Source: a virus
Length of the DNA: 21,614 nucleotides
IMG/VR virus record: IMGVR_UViG_3300006790_000133
Coordinates: 1 to 21,614 of that record
Strand: one strand, 5' to 3'
Shown: in pieces, positions 5,979 to 14,717 of the stretch
Layout of the letters: every line of letters begins with the position of its first letter
Position numbering within the stretch: position 1 is the first letter of the stretch
Program-made: the position numbers and the translations under genes
Notes under the pieces: generated by a model
Seen by the model: the letters and a program-made list of their open reading frames with translations, nothing else
The model's database searches: none
What the model was told of the DNA's origin: nothing

Positions 5979-6104
5979 ATGAAATGGATCTTCTGCTATT
6001 GGGATGAACCAGAGTTTAAAAATAAAAAACCAAATAAAAATGAAACAAATAGTTATACCAGTAGGAAAAAGACTACTGATAAAAAGAAAAGCAGCGGAGA
6101 GTAA
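5979..6104 (+). CDS. Possible 41-residue ORF overlapping GroES
   Basis: The ATG at 5979 opens a frame of 41 codons to TAA 6102-6104. It covers the gap between the glycine-rich gene and GroES and then overlaps the first 65 bases of GroES in another frame. The first half is aromatic and Cys-containing (MKWIFCYWDEPEFKNKK), and the second half is very polar and Lys/Ser/Thr-rich, as expected if it were only the out-of-frame reading of the GroES start. The first 20 codons may be real coding. I cannot decide between a true overlapping gene and chance. Confidence 0.3.
   Translation: MKWIFCYWDEPEFKNKKPNKNETNSYTSRKKTTDKKKSSGE
6026..6039 (+). promoter_or_regulatory. Recurrent A-rich start leader (copy 2)
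   Basis: AAAACCAAATAAAA ends directly at the GroES ATG 6040 and is the same leader as at 1562, 11380, 14762 and 18815. It decides the GroES start against the in-frame ATG at 6004, which would add 12 residues not found in GroES proteins. Confidence 0.5.
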
Positions 6105-6315
6105 AACTGCATCTGGAATAATTATACCTGAGATAGCTCAAAAAAAAGAGTTTAAAGGTACTGTTGTAGGTGTAGGTGCTGAGGTAGAAGAAATAAAAGT
6201 TGGTGATGAAGTTCAATATGCAGAACATGCAATGCCAACACCTATGGAGCATGAAGGTGTAGAACATTTACTTTTACAAGCAGGAGATGTATTTGCAATT
6301 ATAAGATATGAGTAG
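6040..6315 (+). CDS. groES: GroES-like co-chaperonin
   Basis: The 91-residue product caps the GroEL folding chamber. MKQIVIPVGKRLLIKR matches the first strand of GroES proteins. Residues about 16-35, with ESKTASGIIIP, form the mobile loop with the hydrophobic tripeptide (III) that docks to GroEL. KGTVVGVG, IKVGDEVQY and LLLQAGDVFAIIRYE match the barrel strands and the C-terminal strand. Length agrees with GroES (about 95). Phage homologues such as T4 gp31 and RB49 CocO let host GroEL fold the capsid protein. No GroEL gene is seen here, so it would work with host GroEL. The position directly before terminase (8-base overlap) and upstream of the capsid gene fits that role. Confidence 0.92.
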   Translation: MKQIVIPVGKRLLIKRKAAESKTASGIIIPEIAQKKEFKGTVVGVGAEVEEIKVGDEVQYAEHAMPTPMEHEGVEHLLLQAGDVFAIIRYE

Positions 6316-8500
6316 GACTATACCTACATATGATAATGGATCTTGGAGTACCACTGAATTTGAGAATGATGAGGTATTCCAAGAATTCATTTTTGACCTA
6401 TTTAAAGTCCCTGGTGAATATAAATTTGATGAAACAAGTTTAATATTCAATGAAGAAGCCAGAAGATTTAATAAAGATGGTTTGTATTGTAGTGCACCAT
6501 TTAGGTCAAAAGATTTTATGTCATATTGGGATGATCAAAAAAATAAATGCAGACAAGGAGTAATTTATAAAAATAAAGGTAATACCTGGTATTTAACTAG
6601 AGATTACTATATGTGGTTAAACTTCTTACCAATATTTGATAAAGAAGAAAAGAAGTATGGTTTTGCTAAAGTTAGAGATGCACAGTATCATATGGCTTTA
6701 TATGAGTTACTTGCAGAACTTAATAATCAACATTCAGCAATTCTAAAGAAACGTCAGATTGCATCATCTTACTTCCACATGGGTAAGATAATTAATACGT
6801 ACTGGTTTGAAGAAGGTAGTACATGCAAAATTGGTGCATCATTAAAAGATTATATAAATGATAAAGGATCTTGGAAGTTTCTTGAAGAATATAAAACATT
6901 TCTAAATGAGCACACAGCTTGGTATAGACCAAGTAATCCAGAAAAAGTTTTATTATGGCAACAACAAATTGAAGTTAAAGTTGGTAATAGAAAAACTTCA
7001 AGAGGTCTTAAATCTAAGATACAAGGTGCATCTTTTGAAAAGAATGCAACAACTGGTGTAGGTGGTCCTTGTTCTTACTTCTTTCATGAGGAGGCAGGTA
7101 TTGCACCTAAGATGATGCAAACATATGAATACTTAAGACCAGCAATGTCTTCAGGTATGGTAACTACTGGTATGTTTATAGCAGCAGGATCTGTAGGTGA
7201 TCTAGAACAATGTGAGCCATTGAAAGAGATGATAATGAACCCATCATCAAATGACATATATGCCGTAGAAACTAATCTTATAGACGCAGAAGGGACTATT
7301 GGTATGGCAGGATTATTTTTACCAGAACAGTGGTCTATGCCCCCTTATATTGATTCTTATGGTAACTCACAAATAGAAGAAGCTATTGAAGCTATTGATA
7401 TTGAAAGAGAAAGATGGAAGAATGAATTATCACCAGAACAATACCAGTTAAGAATATCTCAGAAACCTAAAAATATTGCAGAAGCATTTGCATATAGAAA
7501 AGCTTCAATATTTCCTCAAGGTATATTATCTAAACAACTTAAAAAGATTGAGGAAAAAGAATATTCATATGAGTTAATTGATTTAGAAAGAGAACAAGAA
7601 GGTATTATAGCAAAAAGAACAACTAAGCTACCAATATCAAAATTTCCAGTAGATAAGAAAGCTACTGACAAAACTGGATCTATAGTAGTATGGGAAAGAC
7701 CTGCATCAAAAAAACCAGACTTTGGTTCATACTATGCATCTATTGACCCTGTATCAGAAGGTAAGACAACAACATCAGATTCTTTGTGTAGTATTTTTGT
7801 ATATAAAAATGCAACAGAAGTTACAAGAGAAACAGCAGCTGGTGATATAGAACAATTTATAGAAGGAGACAAAATTGTAGCTGCATGGTGCGGTAGGTTT
7901 GATGATATAAATAAAACACATGAAAGACTTGAGCTAATTATAGAGTGGTATAATGCTTGGACTATTGTTGAGAACAACATATCCTTGTTTATACAACATA
8001 TGATTGCAAGAAAAAAACAAAGATATTTAGTACCTAAACAACAGATATTATTCTTAAAGGATTTAGGTTCTAATAGAACAGTTTATCAAGAGTATGGTTG
8101 GAAGAATACAGGAACATTATTTAAGAGTCATTTAATATCATATGCTATTGAATATATTAGAGAAGTTACTAATGAAGATCTAGATGATACTGGATCTGTA
8201 ATGAAGCAAACATTGGGTGTTGAAAGGATACCTGATCCAATGTTGATAAAAGAAATGTTAGCTTATTATCCTGGACTTAACGTGGATAGACTTGTTGCCT
8301 TTGGTGCACTAGTTGCATTTGTTAAAATACAACAGTCTAATAGAGGATACGCTAAAAGGCGTGAATCAGAGAGTGATTCTTTGGTAAATTCAGAAAAAAT
8401 AAGTAAATTAAAGTATACCAGTGCGTTTAGAAATATAGGCCGTAGGTCTTCTGGTATGGGACAAAAAATTAGAAGATCTGGTTTTAAAAATTATAAATAG
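6308..8500 (+). CDS. terL: Terminase large subunit (TerL)
   Basis: This 730-residue motor packages DNA into the prohead and cuts it. An N-terminal extension of about 120 residues precedes the ATPase. The Walker A position is occupied by KKRQIASSYFHMGK (147-160), which departs from the usual GKT/GKS loop. Walker B with the catalytic glutamate is SYFFHEEAG (256-264), and IAAGS (291-295) fits the coupling motif. The C-terminal nuclease of RNase H fold has YASIDPVSEG (Asp480), WTIVENN (Glu555) and NVDRLVAFG (Asp660), a plausible metal-binding triad. The last 50 residues are basic. Length is at the upper end for TerL. It overlaps GroES by 8 bases and is followed after 15 bases by the portal gene. 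Confidence 0.88.
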   Translation: MSRTIPTYDNGSWSTTEFENDEVFQEFIFDLFKVPGEYKFDETSLIFNEEARRFNKDGLYCSAPFRSKDFMSYWDDQKNKCRQGVIYKNKGNTWYLTRDYYMWLNFLPIFDKEEKKYGFAKVRDAQYHMALYELLAELNNQHSAILKKRQIASSYFHMGKIINTYWFEEGSTCKIGASLKDYINDKGSWKFLEEYKTFLNEHTAWYRPSNPEKVLLWQQQIEVKVGNRKTSRGLKSKIQGASFEKNATTGVGGPCSYFFHEEAGIAPKMMQTYEYLRPAMSSGMVTTGMFIAAGSVGDLEQCEPLKEMIMNPSSNDIYAVETNLIDAEGTIGMAGLFLPEQWSMPPYIDSYGNSQIEEAIEAIDIERERWKNELSPEQYQLRISQKPKNIAEAFAYRKASIFPQGILSKQLKKIEEKEYSYELIDLEREQEGIIAKRTTKLPISKFPVDKKATDKTGSIVVWERPASKKPDFGSYYASIDPVSEGKTTTSDSLCSIFVYKNATEVTRETAAGDIEQFIEGDKIVAAWCGRFDDINKTHERLELIIEWYNAWTIVENNISLFIQHMIARKKQRYLVPKQQILFLKDLGSNRTVYQEYGWKNTGTLFKSHLISYAIEYIREVTNEDLDDTGSVMKQTLGVERIPDPMLIKEMLAYYPGLNVDRLVAFGALVAFVKIQQSNRGYAKRRESESDSLVNSEKISKLKYTSAFRNIGRRSSGMGQKIRRSGFKNYK

Positions 8501-8515
8501 CCAAAATTAGTTTAG

Positions 8516-11275
8516 ATGAGAGTATTAAATGCAATGCAATTAAAAAATGGTGCAAAGGCAGAAGGAGGACCTACTTTTTCAAGTCTTACACAACCAACCC
8601 AGTTCCTTCCTTTTTCAAAGAAAACTGATGACTGGGCAGCTTGGAATTTAGATTGGCTAGAACTTCAAGGTATAGAATTCTTGCGTATGAATGCAAGAAG
8701 ACTTCTTAAAAATTATAAGTTAGCAAAAGGTATTATTGATAAATCAGATTACATTGTAGAACCAGACAATGACTACAAAGAGTTGATGGATGTGTTAACA
8801 CAAGAAAATGATTCAGCATTAGAATTAAAATTTTATCCTATTGTCCCAAATGTAATAAATGTATTAACTGGTGAGTTTGCTAAAAGATATTCTAAAGTAC
8901 AATTTAGAGCTGTAGATGATACTTCTTATAATGAGATGCTTGAAGAAAAGAGAATTCAGATAGAAGAATCTTTACTTGCTGATGCAGAAAAGAACTTAGT
9001 AATGAAGATGGTTCAAATGGGATTAGACCCTGCATCTGAAGAAGCTAAACAACAACTTAATCCTGAAAATCTTAAATCATTACCAGAGATAGAAGACTTC
9101 TTTAGTAAAGATTACAGAAGTATGGTTGAAGAGTGGGCATCCCACCAACTTGCAGTTGATGAAGAAAGATTTCATATGCAAGAACTAGAAGAAAGAGCAT
9201 TTAGAGATATGCTTATTTCTGATAGAGAGTTTTGGCATTTCCGTATGTTAGAGGATGACTATGACCTAGAGTTATGGAATCCTGTTTTAACATTCTACCA
9301 AAAATCTCCAGACCAAAGATATATTTCTGATTCTAACTATGTTGGTAAGATTGATCTTATGACTGTGGCAGATGTTATAGACAGATACGGATATCTTATG
9401 AATGAAAAGCAATTAAAGTCTTTACAAAAGATATATCCTGCAAGATCAGCTCAATATCAAGTTAATGGTTATCAAAATGATGGTGCATACTATGATGCAA
9501 CAAGATCTCATGAATGGAATACAAATATGCCAGGTCTTGCATACAGACAGTATACTAGTAACTATTGGAATGATCCATCTATAGGTGGTGATATTGTTAG
9601 TGAGATATTAGATAACTCAGAAGATATGACTCCTTTAGATGAAGGTAACTTAATGAGAGTATCTACTATTTACTGGAAAACTCAAAGAAGAATAGGGCAC
9701 TTAACTAAAATAGAATTAGACGGAACTGTTACTCAAGAAATTATTGATGAAACATTCAAGATTACTGAGAAAGCTGTATATGATACTTCAATATTTAAAA
9801 ATAAAACTAGAGAAAACTTACTACAAGGAGAGCACATTGATTGGATTTGGATTAATGAAGTTTGGGGTGGTGTAAAGATTGGTCCTAATTTACCAGCAAT
9901 GTGGAGATCCACGATGGGTGATAATATTAACCCAATATATGTAGGTATTAATAGAACTAAACCAGGAAGATTACCTTTTCAGTTTAAAGGAAACAATACA
10001 CTTTATGGGTGTAAACTTCCAGTAGAAGGTAGAGTATTTTCAGATAGAAATACAAGATCTACTTCTTTAGTTGATTTAATGAAGGCGTATCAAGTTGGAT
10101 ACAATATGGTTAATAACCAGATTGCTGACATTCTAATAGATGAATTAGGTACAGTAATTATGTTTGATCAAAATGCTTTACCACGTCATTCAATGGGTGA
10201 AGACTGGGGCAAGAACAATTATGCAAAAGCATATGTAGCAATGAAAGATTTCCAAATGCTACCTCTTGACACATCAATTACAAATACTGAGAATGCAACT
10301 AACTTCAATCATTATCAAACTCTAAACATGGAGCAGACTAATAGATTGATGTCTAGGATTCAACTTGCAAATTATTTCAAGCAGCAATGCTTTGATGCAA
10401 TTGGCATTAATCCACAGCGTCTCGGTGGTGCAGTATCAGCACAAACTGCTACAGGGGTTGTACAAGCTATGCAACAGTCATATGCACAAACAGAAATGTA
10501 TTTTGTACAGCATTCAGATCAGTTAATGCCAAGAGTGCATCAAATGAGAACTGACTTAGCACAATATTATTATAGTTCTAATCCAAGTGTTAGATTAAGC
10601 TATATATCTTCAGAAGCAGAAAAAGTAAACTTTGCAATAAATGGCACGGATCTATTGCTTAGAGACTTTAATATTTTTGCTACAACTAAAACAAATCACA
10701 GAGCTATACTAGAAAATCTTAAACAAATGGCTCTTACAAACAATACTACAGGTGCAAGCATCTATGAATTAGGTAACATTGTCAAAGCAGACTCTATTGC
10801 TGAAGTACAAGATATCCTAAAAGACTCTCAAATGAGACAAGAAAAAGAAAGAGCTCAAGAGATGCAACAACAACAAGAGATGCAGAAAGCTCAAATTGAA
10901 GCTAAACAACAAGAAGAACAAATGAAACTTCAAGTTGAAATGTCTGAAAATGAGAAAGACAGAAAGAATAATGTTCTACTTGCAGAGATTAGAGCTGCTG
11001 GATACGGATCTATGGTGGATATAAATCAGAATCAACAGTCTGATTATCAAGATGCTATGGCTGATATTAGAGAATCTCAAAGATATCAAGATCAACTTTC
11101 TATGAAAAGAGAGGAGAACGCTAGCAAGTCTACCATGGAAAATAACAGATTATCCGTTGAAAGAGAAAAAATAGCTGCTCAAAAAGAGATTGCACAGACT
11201 AAATTGGACATAGCAAGAGAAAATAAAAATAAATATGATGTCCAAAAATCAAACAAAAAGGAGGATAAAAATTAA
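8516..11275 (+). CDS. Portal protein
   Basis: The 919-residue product would form the dodecameric ring through which DNA enters the head. Its place after TerL and before the scaffold and capsid genes fits. Portal-like features include an early helical region with LKFYPIVPNVINVLTGEFAK, where target proteins usually have a segment on trailing fitness to the wing, and INPQRLGGAVSAQTATGVVQ followed by helices with TEMYFVQHSDQL, similar to the long portal helix region in phages with large portals. Residues from about 769 to the end are a Gln/Glu/Lys-rich coiled coil, longer than in most portals, which may form the internal barrel or hold scaffold. Only two Cys are present. No Shine-Dalgarno precedes the start. 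The assignment rests on order and these patterns, not on an alignment. Confidence 0.82.
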   Translation: MRVLNAMQLKNGAKAEGGPTFSSLTQPTQFLPFSKKTDDWAAWNLDWLELQGIEFLRMNARRLLKNYKLAKGIIDKSDYIVEPDNDYKELMDVLTQENDSALELKFYPIVPNVINVLTGEFAKRYSKVQFRAVDDTSYNEMLEEKRIQIEESLLADAEKNLVMKMVQMGLDPASEEAKQQLNPENLKSLPEIEDFFSKDYRSMVEEWASHQLAVDEERFHMQELEERAFRDMLISDREFWHFRMLEDDYDLELWNPVLTFYQKSPDQRYISDSNYVGKIDLMTVADVIDRYGYLMNEKQLKSLQKIYPARSAQYQVNGYQNDGAYYDATRSHEWNTNMPGLAYRQYTSNYWNDPSIGGDIVSEILDNSEDMTPLDEGNLMRVSTIYWKTQRRIGHLTKIELDGTVTQEIIDETFKITEKAVYDTSIFKNKTRENLLQGEHIDWIWINEVWGGVKIGPNLPAMWRSTMGDNINPIYVGINRTKPGRLPFQFKGNNTLYGCKLPVEGRVFSDRNTRSTSLVDLMKAYQVGYNMVNNQIADILIDELGTVIMFDQNALPRHSMGEDWGKNNYAKAYVAMKDFQMLPLDTSITNTENATNFNHYQTLNMEQTNRLMSRIQLANYFKQQCFDAIGINPQRLGGAVSAQTATGVVQAMQQSYAQTEMYFVQHSDQLMPRVHQMRTDLAQYYYSSNPSVRLSYISSEAEKVNFAINGTDLLLRDFNIFATTKTNHRAILENLKQMALTNNTTGASIYELGNIVKADSIAEVQDILKDSQMRQEKERAQEMQQQQEMQKAQIEAKQQEEQMKLQVEMSENEKDRKNNVLLAEIRAAGYGSMVDINQNQQSDYQDAMADIRESQRYQDQLSMKREENASKSTMENNRLSVEREKIAAQKEIAQTKLDIARENKNKYDVQKSNKKEDKN

Positions 11276-11395
11276 GTGTTAGCTATATACTGCTAAATAT
11301 TTTATTTTTTTATCAAATATTATAAGTTTAATATAAAAGTTTATTCTTATATTATATATGTATAGAAAGTATTAATATTAAAACCAACAAATATT
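11276..11395 (+). other. AT-rich intergenic region
   Basis: The 120 bases between portal and the scaffold-like gene are almost only A and T. I see no complete TAnnTTTG box and no hairpin with a T-run. Because both neighbouring genes are late structural genes, a promoter of another type could lie here. Only the start leader at 11380 is recognisable. Confidence 0.4.
11380..11391 (+). promoter_or_regulatory. Recurrent A-rich start leader (copy 3)
   Basis: AAAACCAACAAA, followed by TATT and the ATG at 11396. It is nearly identical to the leader at 18815. Confidence 0.5.
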
Positions 11396-12712
11396 ATGAG
11401 TACAAAGACAGAAACCGTGAATAGTAAGGTAGAAACTTTAGATATCAATTTAGATGAAATCTTTGATGCGGCACCAAGTGCTGCTGATGTTACACTACCT
11501 GAAGAAAAACCAAACAAAAACATTTTTTCTGGTCTTAAACAAGATGCAGATATGTCATTTGCAGATCCTGATAAGGATGATAAAGATGACCTAAATGCTA
11601 AAGTTGAGGCTAAAGAAAAAGAAGAAGACTCAGTAGAGCCAGAAGTATCTGAGCCAGAAGTAAATGCTGAGGAAGGAAAAGAAGTAAAAGAAGAAGTTAA
11701 CATTGATGAGGTTATTAACTCTATAGATGAAGTAACTGAAGAAGATGAGAAAAAAGAAAAGAGAGGAAGAAAAAAGATATCAGGTATAAGTGATGTATTT
11801 AACAAGCTTATTAAAGATGACAAAATTGTTCCTTTTGATGATGATAAGCCGTTAGAAGAATATACGGCAAAAGATTGGGAAGAGTTAATTGAAGCTAACT
11901 TAGAAGAAAAGGCAAATCAAGTTAGAAGAGAGACTCCCAAACAGTTCTTTGAAAGTTTGCCAAAAGAATTACAAATTGCTGCAAGATATGTAGCAGATGG
12001 TGGTCAAGACATCAAAGGTTTATTTTCAACTTTAGCTCAAGTTGAAGAACAAAAAAGCCTTGATGTAAAAACTGAAAGGGACCAAGAAAGAATTATTACT
12101 GAGTATCTATCTGCAACAGGATATGGTACTACAGAAGAAATTGCTGAGGAAATAGAAATTTGGAAGGACTTAGGAAAGCTTGAGCAACAAGCTATGAAGT
12201 TTAAACCTAAGTTAGATAAAATGCAAGAGAAGGTTGTACAACAAAAACTTCAAGAGCAAGAGCTTAAGAAGAAACAACAAGAACAAGCATCTCAGCAATA
12301 TATGAAAAATGTATACGAAACCTTAAAAGGTGGAGAATTAGGTGATGTAAAAATTGATAAGAAGACACAAGCTATGTTATATAATGGTTTAGTACAACCA
12401 TCATATCCATCAGTAAGTGGAAAGAATACTAATTTATTAGGTCACTTATTAGAAAAGTATCAATTTGTTGAGCCAAATTATGGATTGATTTCTGAAGCAT
12501 TATGGTTATTGCAAGATCCAGACGGATATAAAGCAAAAATCAAAGCACAAGGAGCACAACAATCCATAGAGAAAACGGTAAGAAAGCTCAAAACTGAGCA
12601 AGCTAATTCTGGAGGCACTACATCTTTAGGAGTTAAAGATAGTGAACCAGCTGCAGCAAGAACAGCTAAGAGAAAGATACCAAGAGCTAATAACATATTT
12701 AAAAGAATTTAA
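11396..12712 (+). CDS. Putative scaffolding / head assembly protein
   Basis: The 438-residue product has no cysteine and a strongly charged composition. Residues 1-118 are acidic and disordered-looking, with repeats such as SEPEVNAEEGKEVKEEV. A basic cluster KKEKRGRKK lies near 119-127. A mixed helical middle follows, then a Gln/Lys-rich coiled coil around 255-305 (LQEQELKKKQQEQASQQY). The C-terminus is basic (AKRKIPRANNIFKRI). The place between portal and major capsid genes and this acidic helical make-up are usual for scaffolding proteins, whose basic C-terminal end binds the capsid protein. I see no protease motif. It could also be a retained internal head protein. Confidence 0.6.
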   Translation: MSTKTETVNSKVETLDINLDEIFDAAPSAADVTLPEEKPNKNIFSGLKQDADMSFADPDKDDKDDLNAKVEAKEKEEDSVEPEVSEPEVNAEEGKEVKEEVNIDEVINSIDEVTEEDEKKEKRGRKKISGISDVFNKLIKDDKIVPFDDDKPLEEYTAKDWEELIEANLEEKANQVRRETPKQFFESLPKELQIAARYVADGGQDIKGLFSTLAQVEEQKSLDVKTERDQERIITEYLSATGYGTTEEIAEEIEIWKDLGKLEQQAMKFKPKLDKMQEKVVQQKLQEQELKKKQQEQASQQYMKNVYETLKGGELGDVKIDKKTQAMLYNGLVQPSYPSVSGKNTNLLGHLLEKYQFVEPNYGLISEALWLLQDPDGYKAKIKAQGAQQSIEKTVRKLKTEQANSGGTTSLGVKDSEPAAARTAKRKIPRANNIFKRI

Positions 12713-12771
12713 TTAGACAATTAAATATAAAAACGGGAAATTAATATTAACAATTAAAAACAATCAAAATT

Positions 12772-14391
12772 ATGGCAACTCCAGTTTTAAATAATGGGAT
12801 TTTCCTACGTGATACAAGCTATAAAGCTAGTTCACATGTTGATTCGTATCACCTTACCCAGATGCTTGGTTCTGCTGAGCCTATGGATATGGGACCAATT
12901 GATTTATGGGCTATGACCCAGAAGGTAGAAATGCCTTTATATCAAATGGCTTCTTTTGGTGGTAAGAATACAATTCTTGTGGACAACGCTAGAGGTGAGT
13001 ATAAGTGGCAAACTCCTATTGCACAAGATCTTCCTTATATTGTGGCTGACATTGAACCTGCTAATGCTAGCAAAGGTATAGATGGAACTACATTTAAGAT
13101 CAAGATCAACAAGAGAACTTTTGGACATGGTGACATTATTACTTATGATAAGTATAATGGATTAGAATTGTACATTACTGCGGATGACATCATCCCAGCT
13201 GGTGACGGTTTTGTTTACACTGTTCAATTAGTTAACAACAACAACGCAGCCATTTTGGATAACAAGTACCTTGCAAAAGGAACTAAGTTCTTCAGAAAAG
13301 GTTCTGCACGTGGTGAGTATGGAGAGAGATTCTCTGATATTGAAACAGGTTCTGGTTTCCGTGAGTTCTACAACTTTGTAGGAGGAGCAGAAGCACACGT
13401 TCACTATTCAGTATCTTCTAGAGCAGACTTAATGATCAAAGGTGGATTAAACGCTGATGGTACAGTACCTGTTACAGAAATTTGGAGAAACTTCAATACA
13501 GATCCAAACAATCCATCAGTACCTAGTATTGAAGGACTAGTAGCATCTATGGGTAAAGCTGGTGCAAGAGAAGCATTTGAAAATGGAACTCTTACACGTA
13601 CTTTCATTACAAATATGGAAGCAGCACACCTTTCTAAAATTGCTACGGATATTGAAACTTACCTAATGTGGGGTAAAGGTGGTAGAATTAAGCAAGACGG
13701 ACCAGATGACATCAGACTATCTGTTGGTTTATGGTCTCAGTTGGATAACTCTTTCAAGAGAGTATACAACAAGTCTTCTTTCACTCTTGACATGTTCAAG
13801 TCTGAGCTCTACAACTTCTACCAAGGTAAAGTTGAATTCAAAGGACCAGACCCACAAAGATCACTTGTTGTACAAACAGGTATTGGTGGTATGCAACTTA
13901 TCAATAAAGCAATTGCTGATGAGGTGTATGGTTCTGGTTTAGTACAAAATGCATCTGATATTGGAGCTGTTAAAGGTTCTGGTATGGACTTGGATTATGG
14001 TTTTGCTTACACAAGCTTTACTATTCCATTCTTAGCTAACGTTAAGTTTGTATTGAATCCAGCATTTGATAACTTGAATACTAATGACATTGAGAATCCA
14101 TTAATTGATGGTAGACCTCTAAGTTCATATAGCTTCATTATCTTTGATGTAACTGATGAAGGAAATGACAACATTCACTTGTTGAAACTTTCTTGGGATA
14201 ATCAACTTAAGTGGTTCTACCAAAATGGTACTATGGACTACATGGGAAGAACTCAAGGATTTGCTTCTTCTGGTAACTTCAATGGATATAGAGTATACAT
14301 GACTCAGACCATGCCAGCTATTTGGGTTAAAGATCCGACTAAAGTTCTTAAAATTGTAATGAGAAACCCTGTTACAGGAGGATCATTCTAA
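12772..14391 (+). CDS. Probable major capsid protein
   Basis: The 539-residue product is placed right after the scaffold-like gene and is followed by a strong terminator, the usual position for the major capsid gene. It has no cysteine. Its codons use C-ending forms (TTC, AAC, TAC) visibly more than its neighbours, a sign of very high expression. The C-terminal region, with WFYQNGTMDYMGRTQGFASS and MTQTMPAIWVKDPTKVLKIV, and the N-terminal region with LWAMTQKVEMPLYQMASFGG look like conserved globular structure. An HK97-type fold is assumed from the phage class, not shown. It would be the most abundant virion protein and a likely client of the phage GroES. The start follows AAAAACAATCAAAATT, a variant leader. 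Confidence 0.75.
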   Translation: MATPVLNNGIFLRDTSYKASSHVDSYHLTQMLGSAEPMDMGPIDLWAMTQKVEMPLYQMASFGGKNTILVDNARGEYKWQTPIAQDLPYIVADIEPANASKGIDGTTFKIKINKRTFGHGDIITYDKYNGLELYITADDIIPAGDGFVYTVQLVNNNNAAILDNKYLAKGTKFFRKGSARGEYGERFSDIETGSGFREFYNFVGGAEAHVHYSVSSRADLMIKGGLNADGTVPVTEIWRNFNTDPNNPSVPSIEGLVASMGKAGAREAFENGTLTRTFITNMEAAHLSKIATDIETYLMWGKGGRIKQDGPDDIRLSVGLWSQLDNSFKRVYNKSSFTLDMFKSELYNFYQGKVEFKGPDPQRSLVVQTGIGGMQLINKAIADEVYGSGLVQNASDIGAVKGSGMDLDYGFAYTSFTIPFLANVKFVLNPAFDNLNTNDIENPLIDGRPLSSYSFIIFDVTDEGNDNIHLLKLSWDNQLKWFYQNGTMDYMGRTQGFASSGNFNGYRVYMTQTMPAIWVKDPTKVLKIVMRNPVTGGSF

Positions 14392-14404
14392 GAACAACTT
14401 TAAT

Positions 14405-14441
14405 AAAGGGGAGGTGGGTAAAACCTCCTCCCTTTTTATTT
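14405..14441 (+). terminator. Rho-independent terminator after the capsid gene
   Basis: AAAGGGGAGGT (14405-14415) pairs with ACCTCCTCCCTTT (14423-14435) with a two-base bulge, closing a short loop (GGGTAAA), and is followed by a run of T. It lies 14 bases after the capsid stop and should end the head transcript. Confidence 0.85.
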
Positions 14442-14457
14442 TTAACCTTTAAAATAA

Positions 14458-14658
14458 ATGATCATGGCACTAGATATTAAAAGACAAAACAAGACATATG
14501 AATTTTCTAATTCAGATGTTTCTAAAATACTTGCTTCTAAAGCAGTTGGTAAAGATGTCTTAGCTAGAGACCACGCAAATAATGCAGCAGCATTAGCAGC
14601 AGGTTTAGCAAAAGGTGATTTATATCACACTGCCGGAGCTTTAAAAGTAGTTGTTTAA
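14458..14658 (+). CDS. Small structural candidate (head decoration or similar)
   Basis: The 66-residue product may start at 14458 or at the in-frame ATG 14464 (MALDIKRQNK). An Ala-rich helix (NNAAALAAGLAKG) leads into a beta end, GDLYHTAGALKVVV. The 'AAGL..GDLY.T.GA.KVV' ending is a motif I know from many small phage virion proteins and from ends of fibre proteins. Its place directly after the major capsid gene suggests a decoration or accessory head protein, which is inference. The gene stands as an isolated cassette: a terminator lies before it and a hairpin after it, so read-through of the first terminator or a separate promoter must supply its mRNA. Confidence 0.65.
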   Translation: MIMALDIKRQNKTYEFSNSDVSKILASKAVGKDVLARDHANNAAALAAGLAKGDLYHTAGALKVVV

Positions 14659-14674
14659 GAAGTCAAAAAACTTT

Positions 14675-14694
14675 AGCAAGGGTAAAACCTTGCT
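14675..14694 (+). terminator. Hairpin, possible weak terminator
   Basis: AGCAAGG (14675-14681) and CCTTGCT (14688-14694) form a perfect 7-bp stem around the loop GTAAAA. Only a short T-run follows, so termination may be partial or the hairpin may protect the 3' end of the transcript. It shares the GGGTAAAACC top with the capsid terminator. Confidence 0.55.
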
Positions 14695-14717
14695 TTAGAA
14701 ATTAGTAATAATAAATT

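Noticed and set aside
6004-6039. Upstream in-frame GroES start
   Set aside because: Adds 12 residues not present in GroES proteins and would translate the A-rich leader as Lys/Asn codons; ATG 6040 matches the family start.
11347-11823. 158-residue antisense ORF
   Set aside because: Ser/Phe/Leu-rich low-complexity product that is the complement of the acidic, Glu/Lys-rich start of the scaffold-like gene; the + strand frame has better context and continues for 438 residues.
13679-13942. 87-residue + strand ORF inside the capsid gene
   Set aside because: Out-of-frame reading of the capsid gene with Ser/Thr/Leu-rich product and no start signal.
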